NCBI RefSeq assembly: GCF_006539725.1
Contig: NZ_BJNO01000009.1
Location: 62,001-126,000 of the forward strand
Source: Klebsiella terrigena
GTDB lineage: Bacteria; Pseudomonadota; Gammaproteobacteria; Enterobacterales; Enterobacteriaceae
Direction of reading: 5' to 3'
DNA length: 64,000 bases
Positions within the stretch are counted from its first letter, which is position 1; every line of letters starts with the position of its first letter. The position numbers and the translations under genes were made by a program. The notes under the pieces are model-generated. The model searched no databases, was not told the origin of the DNA, and was given only the letters and a program-made list of their open reading frames with translations. Shown here in pieces: positions 53,991 through 62,273 of this stretch.

Positions 53991-55002
53991 GGCCGCGCAC
54001 TCCTTTCAGTAAGCTGATAAAGCGCGGCGACTGAACGATCAGTACGCACAGCACCACCACCGCTTTCACTACCTGGTTTAACTCCGGCGGGAAGCCCGAC
54101 AGCAGGATCCCGGTGTTCATCCCCTGGATAATCAGCGCGCCGATGACCGAGAGCAGCAGGTTAAAGCGCCCGCCCATCAGCGATGCGCCGCCGATCACCA
54201 CCGCGAGGATCGCGTCCAGCTCCAGCCACAGACCGGCGTTGTTGGCATCGGCGCCGCGAATATCCGCCGCAACGATGATCCCGGCTATCCCCGCGCACAC
54301 GCCGCTGAGCACGTAGGCCAGCATCACGACGATGCGGGTGTTGACCCCGGCATTTTTCGCCGCCCGAATGTTGATCCCGACCGCTTCAATAAACATCCCC
54401 AGCGCGGTTTTGCGGGTGAACAGCCAGAACAGCAGCAGCGTGGCGGCAGCAATCAGCACCGGCGTCGGCAGCAGCAGCAGCGAGCCGCTGCCGAGCCACG
54501 CCAGAGGCGGCGAGTCGAAGGTGACAATCTGCCCGGAGGTGATCAGCTGCGCGACGCCGCGCCCGGCCACCATCAGGATCAACGTGGCCACGAACGGCTG
54601 GATCTTCAGCACCGCCACCAGGATGCCGTTCCATAGCCCAGCCAGCGCGCCCGCGCCCAGCGAGGCCAGCAGCACCACCGGCAGGCTATGCCCGGCAACG
54701 GTCATTGAGGCGGCGGTCGCGCCGGCAATCGCCATCACCGCGCCGACCGACAGGTCAATCCCGCCGGTAGCGATAACCAGCGTCATGCCAATCGCCAGCA
54801 GCGCGACCGGCGCCGCGCGGTTAAGAATATCGATGGGGCTACCGAACAGGCGCCCCTCCTGGAGGACAATCTGGAAAAAGTGCGGCGCCACCAGGCTATC
54901 AACGGCCAGCACCAGCAGCAGCGCAATAATTTGCGGCATACCCTTCGGCCAGTTGAAGCGACGCTTCGTTTGGCCGGTTTGCGGAAGAGATCCTGGCATC
55001 AT
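53977..55002 (-). CDS. ytfT: galactofuranose ABC transporter permease YtfT
   Basis: A 341-residue permease, the heteromeric partner of YjfF. It shares VIATGGIDLSVGAVMAIAGA and the C-terminal LDAILAVVIGGASLMGGRFN signatures of RbsC-like permeases. It begins MMPGSLPQTGQTKRRFNWPK and has the same length as E. coli YtfT. Lies 9 bp after ytfR. Confidence 0.95.
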   Translation of the reverse strand: MMPGSLPQTGQTKRRFNWPKGMPQIIALLLVLAVDSLVAPHFFQIVLQEGRLFGSPIDILNRAAPVALLAIGMTLVIATGGIDLSVGAVMAIAGATAASMTVAGHSLPVVLLASLGAGALAGLWNGILVAVLKIQPFVATLILMVAGRGVAQLITSGQIVTFDSPPLAWLGSGSLLLLPTPVLIAAATLLLFWLFTRKTALGMFIEAVGINIRAAKNAGVNTRIVVMLAYVLSGVCAGIAGIIVAADIRGADANNAGLWLELDAILAVVIGGASLMGGRFNLLLSVIGALIIQGMNTGILLSGFPPELNQVVKAVVVLCVLIVQSPRFISLLKGVRGRDKT

Positions 55003-55011
55003 GATTTACTC

Positions 55012-56514
55012 CTATGCCGCAATTGCGTTCATGATCGCCGGAACGGAGAGCTCCCCAAGCGGGATCTCCGCCACCTGCTTGCGATCGCGCATAATAATGA
55101 CCCGATCGGCATAGCCCACCAGCTCTTCCAGCTCTGACGAAATGACCAGCAGCGCCAGGCCATCGGCGCACAGGGTTTCAATCAGGCGGATGATCTCGGC
55201 GTGGGCGCCGACGTCTATCCCGCGGGTCGGCTCATCGAGGATCAAAAACTGAGGTTTGGTCAGCAGCCAGCGGGAAAGCAGCACCTTCTGCTGATTGCCG
55301 CCGGAAAGAAATTCGATCGGCTGCTCGGCGCTGGGGGTACGGATACCCAGCTGGCGGATAAAGCGTTCGGCAATTTCATTTTGCTCACGCCGGGAAATCG
55401 GACGCAGCCAGCCGCGCTGCGCCTGCAGGGCCAGCACGATGTTCTCCCGCACCGACGCCGCCGCGATAATGCCGTCGGTTTTTCGGTCTTCCGGACAAAA
55501 GCCGATCCCGAGGCTGGAGGCCTGATGCGGCGAGCGCAGCGTCTGCGGCTTGCCTTTAATCCACGCGTTGCCGCTATCGGCCGGCTTGATGCCAAAAATC
55601 ACCTCTGCCGTTTCGGTGCGTCCGGAGCCCAGCAGCCCCGCCAGGCCGACGATTTCGCCGGGGCGGACCTGGAGGTCGAACGGCGCGATGGTGCCCTTTT
55701 TACCAAATCCTTCAAAGGCGGCGATCGGCTTGTCGCTCAGCAGGGTGCGGCCCGCACGCTGCAGTGCGTTATGCTCCAGCTCGCGGCCCAGCATCATTTT
55801 CACCAGCTCAATCTGCGGCAGTTCGCGGGTTTCCCGGCAGCCGACGAAGCCGCCGTTGCGCAGCACGGTGATCCGATCGCTCACGGCATACACCTGATCG
55901 AGAAAGTGGGTAACAAAAATCAGGCTGACGCCGCTATCGCGCAGCTGGCGCATCAGGGTGAAGAGCATCTCCACCTCCTGGGTATCCAGGCTGGCGGTAG
56001 GCTCATCGAGGATCAGCACTTTGGCCGACAGGTCAATGGCGCGGCAGATAGCGACAATCTGCTGCATCGCCACGGAAAAGCGGTTAAGCGGTTCACGCAC
56101 GTCGAGGGAGAAGCCGTAGGAGGCCATCAGATCGGTGGCGCGCTTTTCCATCTCTTTGCGCCGCAGCAGGCCAAAGCGGCGGGGCTCGCGGCCGATAAAC
56201 AGATTGTCCGCCACCGACATATTCGGCAGCAGGTTCACTTCCTGGTAGACGGTACCGATGCCCAGCTGCTGCGCGTGGGCGGTATTTTTCGGCGCAATGG
56301 TCTGGCCCTCAAGCCAGATAGTGCCGCGATCGGCGTGATAAACGCCGGTGAGCGCTTTGATCAGGGTCGATTTTCCCGCGCCGTTTTCACCCAGCAGGGC
56401 CATGATCTCACCGCGCCGCAGGCTGAAATCGACGTTATCCAGCGCCTTAACGCCGGGGAAAAATTTGCTCAGTCCCTCGGTACGAAGGATCTCCTGGTGT
56501 ACATCGCCGTTCAT
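55012..56514 (-). CDS. ytfR: galactofuranose ABC transporter ATP-binding protein YtfR
   Basis: A 500-residue tandem ATPase of the sugar ABC type. The first nucleotide-binding domain has Walker A GENGAGKST and Walker B LILDEPTASLD. The second has a degenerate P-loop, GLLGSGRTE, with the signature LSGGNQQKVLLSRWL and a Walker B FLILDEPTRGIDVG. An asymmetric pair like this is usual in the RbsA family. Forms an operon with ytfQ upstream and the permeases downstream. Confidence 0.96.
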   Translation of the reverse strand: MNGDVHQEILRTEGLSKFFPGVKALDNVDFSLRRGEIMALLGENGAGKSTLIKALTGVYHADRGTIWLEGQTIAPKNTAHAQQLGIGTVYQEVNLLPNMSVADNLFIGREPRRFGLLRRKEMEKRATDLMASYGFSLDVREPLNRFSVAMQQIVAICRAIDLSAKVLILDEPTASLDTQEVEMLFTLMRQLRDSGVSLIFVTHFLDQVYAVSDRITVLRNGGFVGCRETRELPQIELVKMMLGRELEHNALQRAGRTLLSDKPIAAFEGFGKKGTIAPFDLQVRPGEIVGLAGLLGSGRTETAEVIFGIKPADSGNAWIKGKPQTLRSPHQASSLGIGFCPEDRKTDGIIAAASVRENIVLALQAQRGWLRPISRREQNEIAERFIRQLGIRTPSAEQPIEFLSGGNQQKVLLSRWLLTKPQFLILDEPTRGIDVGAHAEIIRLIETLCADGLALLVISSELEELVGYADRVIIMRDRKQVAEIPLGELSVPAIMNAIAA

Positions 56515-56531
56515 GGTTTCCCCTCCCCTAA

Positions 56532-56554
56532 CCCTCTCCCCACCGGGGAGAGGG
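56532..56554. repeat. CCCTCTCCCC palindrome between ytfQ and ytfR
   Basis: CCCTCTCCCC (56532-56541) and GGGGAGAGGG (56545-56554), perfect 10-bp arms. Inside the operon it probably lowers expression of ytfR and the permeases relative to the binding protein. Confidence 0.6.
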
Positions 56555-56588
56555 GACTAAACCGAGCGTCCTGATGGCCTACGCTCAC

Positions 56589-57545
56589 TCAATAGCCCAT
56601 GTTTTTCTTCTTCTCTAACTCTTCTTTCGCCGTATCCGGCAGGTAGAGCGTCGATTTGGTGATGGTCAGCTTCTCAGGCAGGGTGCCGTCTTTCTTGAAT
56701 TTCTCCAGCGCATCAAACGCCGGCCCGGCCATGTTTGGCGTCAGCTCGACGCTGGCGTTAGCTTCGCCGGCGATCATCGCTTTGTAGATATCCGGTACGC
56801 CGTCAATCGAGCCGGTCAGAATATCTTTGCCCGGCTTCAGCCCGGCCTCTTTAATTGCCTGGATGGCGCCGATGACCATGTCGTCGTTATGGGCGTAAAC
56901 CATGCAGATGTTCTTGCCGTTGTTTTCCGCTTTGATAAAGCTCTCCATAACCTCTTTCCCTTTACTGCGGGTAAAGTCGCCGGACTGAGAGCGGATAATC
57001 TTGATGTTCGATGCTTTAGCGATGGCGTCAGCGAAGCCTTTTTTGCGGTCAATGGCGACGCTGGCCCCGACGGTGCCCTGCAGCTCAACGACGTTGCACG
57101 GCTTGCCGTCGACGGTTTTCACCAGCCAGTCGCCAATCAGCTGGCCTTCCAGCACGTTATTGGCGGTGACGGTGGTCATGTAGAGATCTTTGTCTTTTAC
57201 ATCAATGGAGCGGTCGAGCAGGAATACCGGAATTTTGGCCTCTTTGGCCTCTTTCAGCACCGGCTCCCAGCCCGTCGCCACGACCGGGGCGATAAAGATG
57301 GCGTCGACGCCCTGCGCAATGAAGGAGCGTACGGCTTTAATCTGGTTTTCCTGCTTTTGCTGGCCGTCGGCAATCTTCAGAGTAATACCGCGCTTAGCGG
57401 CCTCCTCCTTCGCAACGCTGGTTTCGGCCGCACGCCAGCCGGATTCAGACCCGACCTGCGAAAATCCTACGGTCAGAGGGGCAGCTATTGCCATAGATGA
57501 CATAGCTGCGGAAACTGCTGTGACAAGAAGTAAGCGCTTCCACAT
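56589..57545 (-). CDS. ytfQ: galactofuranose-binding periplasmic protein YtfQ
   Basis: A 318-residue periplasmic binding protein of the ribose/galactose-binding family, precursor with signal peptide MWKRLLLVTAVSAAMSSMAI. It binds galactofuranose for the YtfRT-YjfF importer. The mature start LTVGFSQVGSESGWRAAETS and the hinge region MVYAHNDDMVIGAIQAIKEA are conserved. First gene of ytfQRT-yjfF. Confidence 0.96.
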   Translation of the reverse strand: MWKRLLLVTAVSAAMSSMAIAAPLTVGFSQVGSESGWRAAETSVAKEEAAKRGITLKIADGQQKQENQIKAVRSFIAQGVDAIFIAPVVATGWEPVLKEAKEAKIPVFLLDRSIDVKDKDLYMTTVTANNVLEGQLIGDWLVKTVDGKPCNVVELQGTVGASVAIDRKKGFADAIAKASNIKIIRSQSGDFTRSKGKEVMESFIKAENNGKNICMVYAHNDDMVIGAIQAIKEAGLKPGKDILTGSIDGVPDIYKAMIAGEANASVELTPNMAGPAFDALEKFKKDGTLPEKLTITKSTLYLPDTAKEELEKKKNMGY

Positions 57546-57612
57546 AAGGCGATCCTCGTAGGGTTATTGTTAGTAAGATTGTTATCTGCGGACAAACTAT
57601 AGACAATCAGAG

Positions 57613-57784
57613 ATGTAACTGAATGCGTTACATCACACTTCGAAGAAGTAAACCAAATGTTAATTCATGCCGTTTAAGGCAGCTCAGAGCGGGTAAGGCT
57701 TTTGCAGCGATGCCACTATCGCCGCAGATGGCGAAAAATTTAGCACTTTGATAAATCAATCACATGCAATGTAAACGGTTACAT
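57613..57784. promoter_or_regulatory. two LacI/GalR-like dyads in the ytfQ-ppa gap
   Basis: ATGTAAACGGTTACAT (57769-57784) resembles GalR/GalS-type operators, with a central CG and 7 of 8 pairs matching. ATGTAAC-N7-GTTACAT (57613-57633) is a wider perfect-arm dyad 68 bp before the ytfQ start. Either could control the galactofuranose importer. The rest of the 400-bp gap shows the ppa -10 (TATAAT, 57902-57907). Confidence 0.5.
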
Positions 57785-57946
57785 AAATTTATTCAGGATG
57801 TGGCTATGTTTATGGATTTTCAGGTTGTTTTGCGATCGAAAATGACGCCATCTTTCCGCTGCCGGAAACAAAAGAAGCGAAGACATTCGATGTGAGTTGG
57901 CTATAATACCGGGCACTTGTTTGCTATACATTTTAAAGGAACAGAC

Positions 57947-58477
57947 ATGAGCTTACTCAACGTACCTGCGGGTAAAGATCTGCCGGAAGACATCTACGTC
58001 GTTATCGAGATCCCGGCGAACGCAGACCCAATCAAATACGAAGTCGACAAAGAGAGCGGTGCACTGTTCGTTGACCGCTTCATGTCCACCGCGATGTTCT
58101 ATCCGTGCAACTACGGCTACATCAACCACACCCTGTCTCTGGACGGTGACCCGGTTGACGTGCTGGTCCCGACTCCGTATCCGCTGGAGCCAGGCTCAGT
58201 GATCCGCTGCCGTCCGGTTGGCGTTCTGAAGATGACCGACGAATCCGGTGAAGATGCCAAACTGGTTGCGGTACCGCACACCAAGCTGAGCAAAGAGTAC
58301 GATCACATCAACGATGTGAACGACCTGCCGGAACTGCTGAAAGCCCAGATCACCCACTTCTTCGAGCACTACAAAGATCTGGAAAAAGGCAAATGGGTTA
58401 AAGTTGACGGTTGGGACAATGCTGCTGCAGCGAAAGCTGAAATCATTGCTTCCTTCGAGCGCGCTGCGAAGAACTAA
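57947..58477 (+). CDS. ppa: inorganic pyrophosphatase Ppa
   Basis: A 176-residue family I pyrophosphatase, cytosolic and essential, that hydrolyses PPi from biosynthetic reactions. The active-site aspartates lie in [15 protein letters not shown] near residues 65-70. The ATG at 57947, preceded by AAAGGAACAG, gives [15 protein letters not shown], as in E. coli. A consensus TATAAT is 40 bp upstream. Confidence 0.97.
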   Translation: MSLLNVPAGKDLPEDIYVVIEIPANADPIKYEVDKESGALFVDRFMSTAMFYPCNYGYINHTLSLDGDPVDVLVPTPYPLEPGSVIRCRPVGVLKMTDESGEDAKLVAVPHTKLSKEYDHINDVNDLPELLKAQITHFFEHYKDLEKGKWVKVDGWDNAAAAKAEIIASFERAAKN

Positions 58478-58499
58478 GTTCGCCTCTGCGTGAAGCCAG

Positions 58500-58537
58500 A
58501 CCCTGAACGCCGCCTGCCGGCTAGTAAGGGTTTTTTT
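58500..58537 (+). terminator. ppa terminator
   Basis: ACCCT and AGGGT enclose an inner GCCG-CCTG-CCGGC stem and are followed by seven T residues, 22 bp after the ppa stop. Confidence 0.6.
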
Positions 58538-58657
58538 ATGTCCGCTGTTCACCCCTGCCCGTTTATTTCCCCTCTTTCTCCTGCCCTGCGGACAAACCTG
58601 CGGCCAGATTTGCGCCTACCAGAATAGGGAGTCGGCTGGTCACATTTGCAATTGCGA

Positions 58658-58690
58658 ATGAAATTAAAAATCATTATCATTTTCAATTCG
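58658..58690. promoter_or_regulatory. Fur box
   Basis: AAAAATCATTATCATTTTCA lies within an extended AT-rich dyad (GAATGAAATT...AATTTCATTC-like) 24 to 55 bp before the YncE-like gene. It resembles the Fur consensus GATAATGATAATCATTATC. Iron-regulated expression fits the TonB-dependent receptor downstream. Confidence 0.7.
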
Positions 58691-58713
58691 TAAACAAATG
58701 TGAATAAACGTCA

Positions 58714-59784
58714 ATGAACCTCCACAATGTGAAGACCTTAACGCTCTGTTCCGGCATGGCGCTGACCGCGGCTCTGCTACTCACCGGCCTGACCGCAACG
58801 GCTGCCGCGCTGCCTGAGAAAGATTTCCTGACGCGTGAAGTGGGCCATGGCGTCTATGAGCTGGCGGTAGACGCGCAGCAGCATGCGCTGTTCGCCGCCT
58901 CCGCCCCTTCGTTTGATAAAGACAAAACGACGGGGCAGATTTACAAGCTGGACCTGGAAAGCCTCACCACCGTTGAAGTCATCAAAACCAGCCGTCGGGC
59001 GTTTGCCACCGCGCTGGATGAGGTGAACCATGTCCTGTACGTCGGCAATACCCTTGAAGGCTCGGTCACGCTGGTCGATACCCGCAGCGGCAAGGAGCTG
59101 GCGGTGCTGCAGCTCAGCGAGGCGAGCGACCCGAAAGCGATTATCCATACGCGCGAAATGGTCCTCGATAAGCAGAACCACCGCCTGTACGTCTCCGGCG
59201 TCGCGGAGAAGGGCGTTGTCTGGGTGATCGATACCGCTAAGCGGGCGAAGATTGCGACCATCAGCGAGATGGGCGAATACCCAACCGGCATGGCGGTCGA
59301 TCCGCTAAAAAACCGGCTCTACGTGGTGAACGGCAGAAATGGCCTGATCGTCATCGATACCACCAGCAATAAAATTATCGACCGCTTTACCGTCGCTCCG
59401 GATAAAAAGCGCTTTTTCCTTAATATCGCCGTGGATGCCAAAAACAGCCGCGCCTTTATTACCGACCCGGATTTACCCAATGTATTAGTGGTCGATATTG
59501 GGAACGGTAACGTCCTTTCTAAAATTGACGTGATTAACTCCCTGGCCGTGATTTATAACGAGAAGCGCCAGGAAGTTTATATTACCCACCGCAACGCCAA
59601 ACTGATAACCATCGCCGACAGCGAAACCGGCAAGGTAAAACAAAGCATTCAGACTACCGCCCTGCCCAATAGCCTTGCGCTTTCCGCCGATGCCAACACG
59701 CTGTACGTCAGCATTAAACAGCCCGAAGAGCTGATCGGTAAAAAGCCTGACTACGTGATGAAAATCGACCTGACTCAATACTAA
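58714..59784 (+). CDS. exported YncE-like beta-propeller protein
   Basis: A 356-residue seven-bladed propeller of the YncE family with signal peptide (KTLTLCSGMALTAALLLTGL, then TATAAA). Blade repeats include VLYVGNTLEGSVTLVDTRSG, LYVSGVAEKGVVWVIDTAKR and LYVVNGRNGLIVIDTTSNK. E. coli YncE is periplasmic, iron-regulated and of uncertain function. Here the gene lies 85 bp upstream of a TonB-dependent receptor and just behind a Fur box, so a role in iron or siderophore handling is inferred. Confidence 0.8.
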   Translation: MNLHNVKTLTLCSGMALTAALLLTGLTATAAALPEKDFLTREVGHGVYELAVDAQQHALFAASAPSFDKDKTTGQIYKLDLESLTTVEVIKTSRRAFATALDEVNHVLYVGNTLEGSVTLVDTRSGKELAVLQLSEASDPKAIIHTREMVLDKQNHRLYVSGVAEKGVVWVIDTAKRAKIATISEMGEYPTGMAVDPLKNRLYVVNGRNGLIVIDTTSNKIIDRFTVAPDKKRFFLNIAVDAKNSRAFITDPDLPNVLVVDIGNGNVLSKIDVINSLAVIYNEKRQEVYITHRNAKLITIADSETGKVKQSIQTTALPNSLALSADANTLYVSIKQPEELIGKKPDYVMKIDLTQY

Positions 59785-59869
59785 TCATCATCACGCGTTA
59801 TTTTTCACCTTGTGGCGGCGCACCGTCGCGAGGTGATGTCGTTATTTTCTCTTTGCAGGTGTCTATATT

Positions 59870-61879
59870 ATGAAAACGCGTCAACTGATTACGCTTACGG
59901 GGATCGTCGCGCTGTCCGGCGGGGTTATTTTGCCCTCTCAGGCGGAAGAACTCAGCGAAACCTCGCGCAGCGGCGAAGATCAAATGGTGGTGACAGCCAC
60001 CGGCTTTGCGCAGGAAAAGCGTGAAGCACCGGCGACCATCTCGACAATCGATCGTAAAACGCTGGATGTTCAGCCCGATCGCAACGTCGGCGAGGCGATA
60101 AAAAATCTCCCCGGCGTGTCGGTGTCGAGCGGCAGCGAAATATCCTCGGGCAGCATCATGATGCGCGGCATGGACCCTTCCTACACCGCCTTCATGGTGA
60201 ACAGCGTCAAGCAGAATACCGGCGAATCTCGCCCCTATGGCCAGGACCTCGGCACCGAAGCCAGCTTCCTGCCGCCGATGGAGGCGATTGAGCGTATTGA
60301 GGTGATTCGCGGCCCGATGTCCTCCCTCTACGGCTCAGACGCCATCGGTGGGGTGGTGAACGTCATCACCAAAAAGCCTTACGGCGTGAAGGAGTGGACC
60401 GGCGCCCTGGCCGCCAACACCTGGCTCCAGGAGCACCGTGATTTTGGCAATACCAGCCAGATGAATCTGTTCACCATGGGCCCGCTGATCCCCGACGTCC
60501 TCGGCCTGAGCCTCGCGGCCGACTGGCTGGATCGTCGCGATGACGAACGCGAAAACTACTTCGGCAAGCACAACCGCAAGTCCCTCGATATGACGCTCGG
60601 CCTGGCCGCCAGCGAGAACAACCTCTTTGACCTGAACGTGGTCACCGGCGAGCAGGAGAAAAATCGGACCTGGCAGCGCGGCACGCCCTGGACGTGGCGC
60701 TTCGACCGCGACGCCTTAACCCTGACGCACTCCGGCTGGTATGCCGACGATACCGTCGCCACCACCAACTACATTAATTATGAAAAGGGCCGCTCAAAGT
60801 ACGTCTATGACGGGCAAACGCCGCAATACGTGCAGACGGAAAACTACGTTGCCAACAGCCAGACAACCCTGAGCCTGGATAACCACAAGCTGACCGTGGG
60901 CGCGAACTTTACCCGCGAAGAGCTGAATGACCGCTTTGATGTCGCCAACAAAACCCTGCCGGGCGCCACGCCGGTCACCAAAGTGAGCCGCAACGGCTGG
61001 GCGCTGTTTGCCGAAGACGGCTGGACCCTCGGCGATTTCATCCTGACCACCTCAGGGCGCCTCGATCGCGATGATAACTTTGGTACCCACGTCACGCCTA
61101 AGCTGTACGGCAACTGGGCGTTTAGCGACGCATGGGCGCTGAAGGGCGGGGTCTCTGCAGGCTATAAAAAACCGGAGCTGCGCGCCACCTCCAGCGATTT
61201 TATTACGCCGCACGGCTCAACCGTACCCTATCCCTTCCTGACGGTCGGGAACGACGACCTGAAGCCGGAGAAAAGCGTTAACTCCGAGCTCGGCCTGTAC
61301 TGGACGGGCAGCGCCCTGGCGCTTGACGGCACGGTCTTCTATACCCAGTTCAAAGATAAAATTACCGAGCAGAACATCTGCGAAACCACGGCCACCAGCC
61401 AGTGCTCCGTTAACGGCTACAAAGCAGACTCAATCGACAAGTACTTTAACGTCAGCAAAGCGGACGTCTACGGGGTCGAGCTCAACGCTGACTGGCAGAT
61501 TAGCGCCGATATCAAGGCTAACGCCAACTACACCTACAACCACAGCGAGCAGAAAAGCGGGGCGGAAAAAGGCTATGCCCTGAACGACTACCCGCGCCAT
61601 ATGGCCAATCTGTCGCTCAGCTGGGCGGCAACGCAGCGTCTGGACGCCTGGAGTACGGTGAACTATCGCAGCAGCAACCGCGATAGCGGCAGCCACGATG
61701 AGTATGAGGCCTATACGATGGTTGATGTCGGCCTGCGCTATCGTGTCAACAAAAACGCGCAGCTGCTGGCGGGGATCTATAACCTGTTTGATGCCGACCC
61801 TAAACGCACCACCTCGTGGGGCGAGTACGGTCAGATAGAGGGTCGACGCTATAACCTCGGCGCGCGCGTCGAGTTCTGA
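59870..61879 (+). CDS. TonB-dependent outer-membrane siderophore receptor
   Basis: A 669-residue outer-membrane receptor of the FepA/CirA class. The signal peptide ends near SQAEE. A TonB box, DQMVVTATG, follows at about residue 37. The plug domain (about 50-175) has NVGEAIKNLPGVSVSS and IERIEVIRGPMSSLYGSDAI. The barrel finishes with the C-terminal phenylalanine (YNLGARVEF) needed for outer-membrane insertion. Ligand not determinable from sequence; probably an iron-siderophore, given the Fur box upstream. Absent between ppa and ytfP in E. coli. Confidence 0.9.
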   Translation: MKTRQLITLTGIVALSGGVILPSQAEELSETSRSGEDQMVVTATGFAQEKREAPATISTIDRKTLDVQPDRNVGEAIKNLPGVSVSSGSEISSGSIMMRGMDPSYTAFMVNSVKQNTGESRPYGQDLGTEASFLPPMEAIERIEVIRGPMSSLYGSDAIGGVVNVITKKPYGVKEWTGALAANTWLQEHRDFGNTSQMNLFTMGPLIPDVLGLSLAADWLDRRDDERENYFGKHNRKSLDMTLGLAASENNLFDLNVVTGEQEKNRTWQRGTPWTWRFDRDALTLTHSGWYADDTVATTNYINYEKGRSKYVYDGQTPQYVQTENYVANSQTTLSLDNHKLTVGANFTREELNDRFDVANKTLPGATPVTKVSRNGWALFAEDGWTLGDFILTTSGRLDRDDNFGTHVTPKLYGNWAFSDAWALKGGVSAGYKKPELRATSSDFITPHGSTVPYPFLTVGNDDLKPEKSVNSELGLYWTGSALALDGTVFYTQFKDKITEQNICETTATSQCSVNGYKADSIDKYFNVSKADVYGVELNADWQISADIKANANYTYNHSEQKSGAEKGYALNDYPRHMANLSLSWAATQRLDAWSTVNYRSSNRDSGSHDEYEAYTMVDVGLRYRVNKNAQLLAGIYNLFDADPKRTTSWGEYGQIEGRRYNLGARVEF

Positions 61880-61899
61880 TTAGCGGCCACAAAAAACAG

Positions 61900-61925
61900 C
61901 GCCACCCGAGGGTGGCGTTGTCGTT
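61900..61925. terminator. bidirectional terminator between receptor and ytfP
   Basis: CGCCACCC (61900-61907) and GGGTGGCG (61910-61917) with T-runs on both sides (TTGTCGTTTTT on plus, CTGTTTTTTG on minus), between convergent genes. Confidence 0.85.
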
Positions 61926-61926
61926 T

Positions 61927-62271
61927 TTAATACTGGTCTCTGTCTAACCAGTTACCGCTCTCTATCCGCGTAAATCCCTCAACCGGGCGCTGATAGACAT
62001 ACATCCATGCGCCGCCATACGGCGTCTGGATAAGATGGCGCGCGTATTCGCCGCCTTTGGTACGCAGAGCATCCAGTTCGGCCAGCGTCGATGCGTCAAT
62101 ACGATAGACTTCACCATGTACCGTGCCTTCACCGGGCACCGCGCCTGGATAGTGGCCCAGGCTGTACAGCTGATAATCGTTGACACTATGAGCGCCCAGC
62201 CACTGAGCGTTGGTCATCCAGTGGCTGTTGCCTTGTTTGCGTCGTAAACTGCCGTAAACAAATATTCGCAT
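61927..62271 (-). CDS. ytfP: gamma-glutamylcyclotransferase-fold protein YtfP
   Basis: A 114-residue GGCT-fold protein collinear with E. coli YtfP. The family YGSLR motif (MRIFVYGSLRRKQGNSHWMT) and the Glu in VHGEVYRID are present. Enzymatic role not established. Its ATG lies 2 bp after the tamB stop, so it is translated with tamB. Confidence 0.93.
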   Translation of the reverse strand: MRIFVYGSLRRKQGNSHWMTNAQWLGAHSVNDYQLYSLGHYPGAVPGEGTVHGEVYRIDASTLAELDALRTKGGEYARHLIQTPYGGAWMYVYQRPVEGFTRIESGNWLDRDQY

Positions 62272-62273
62272 TG

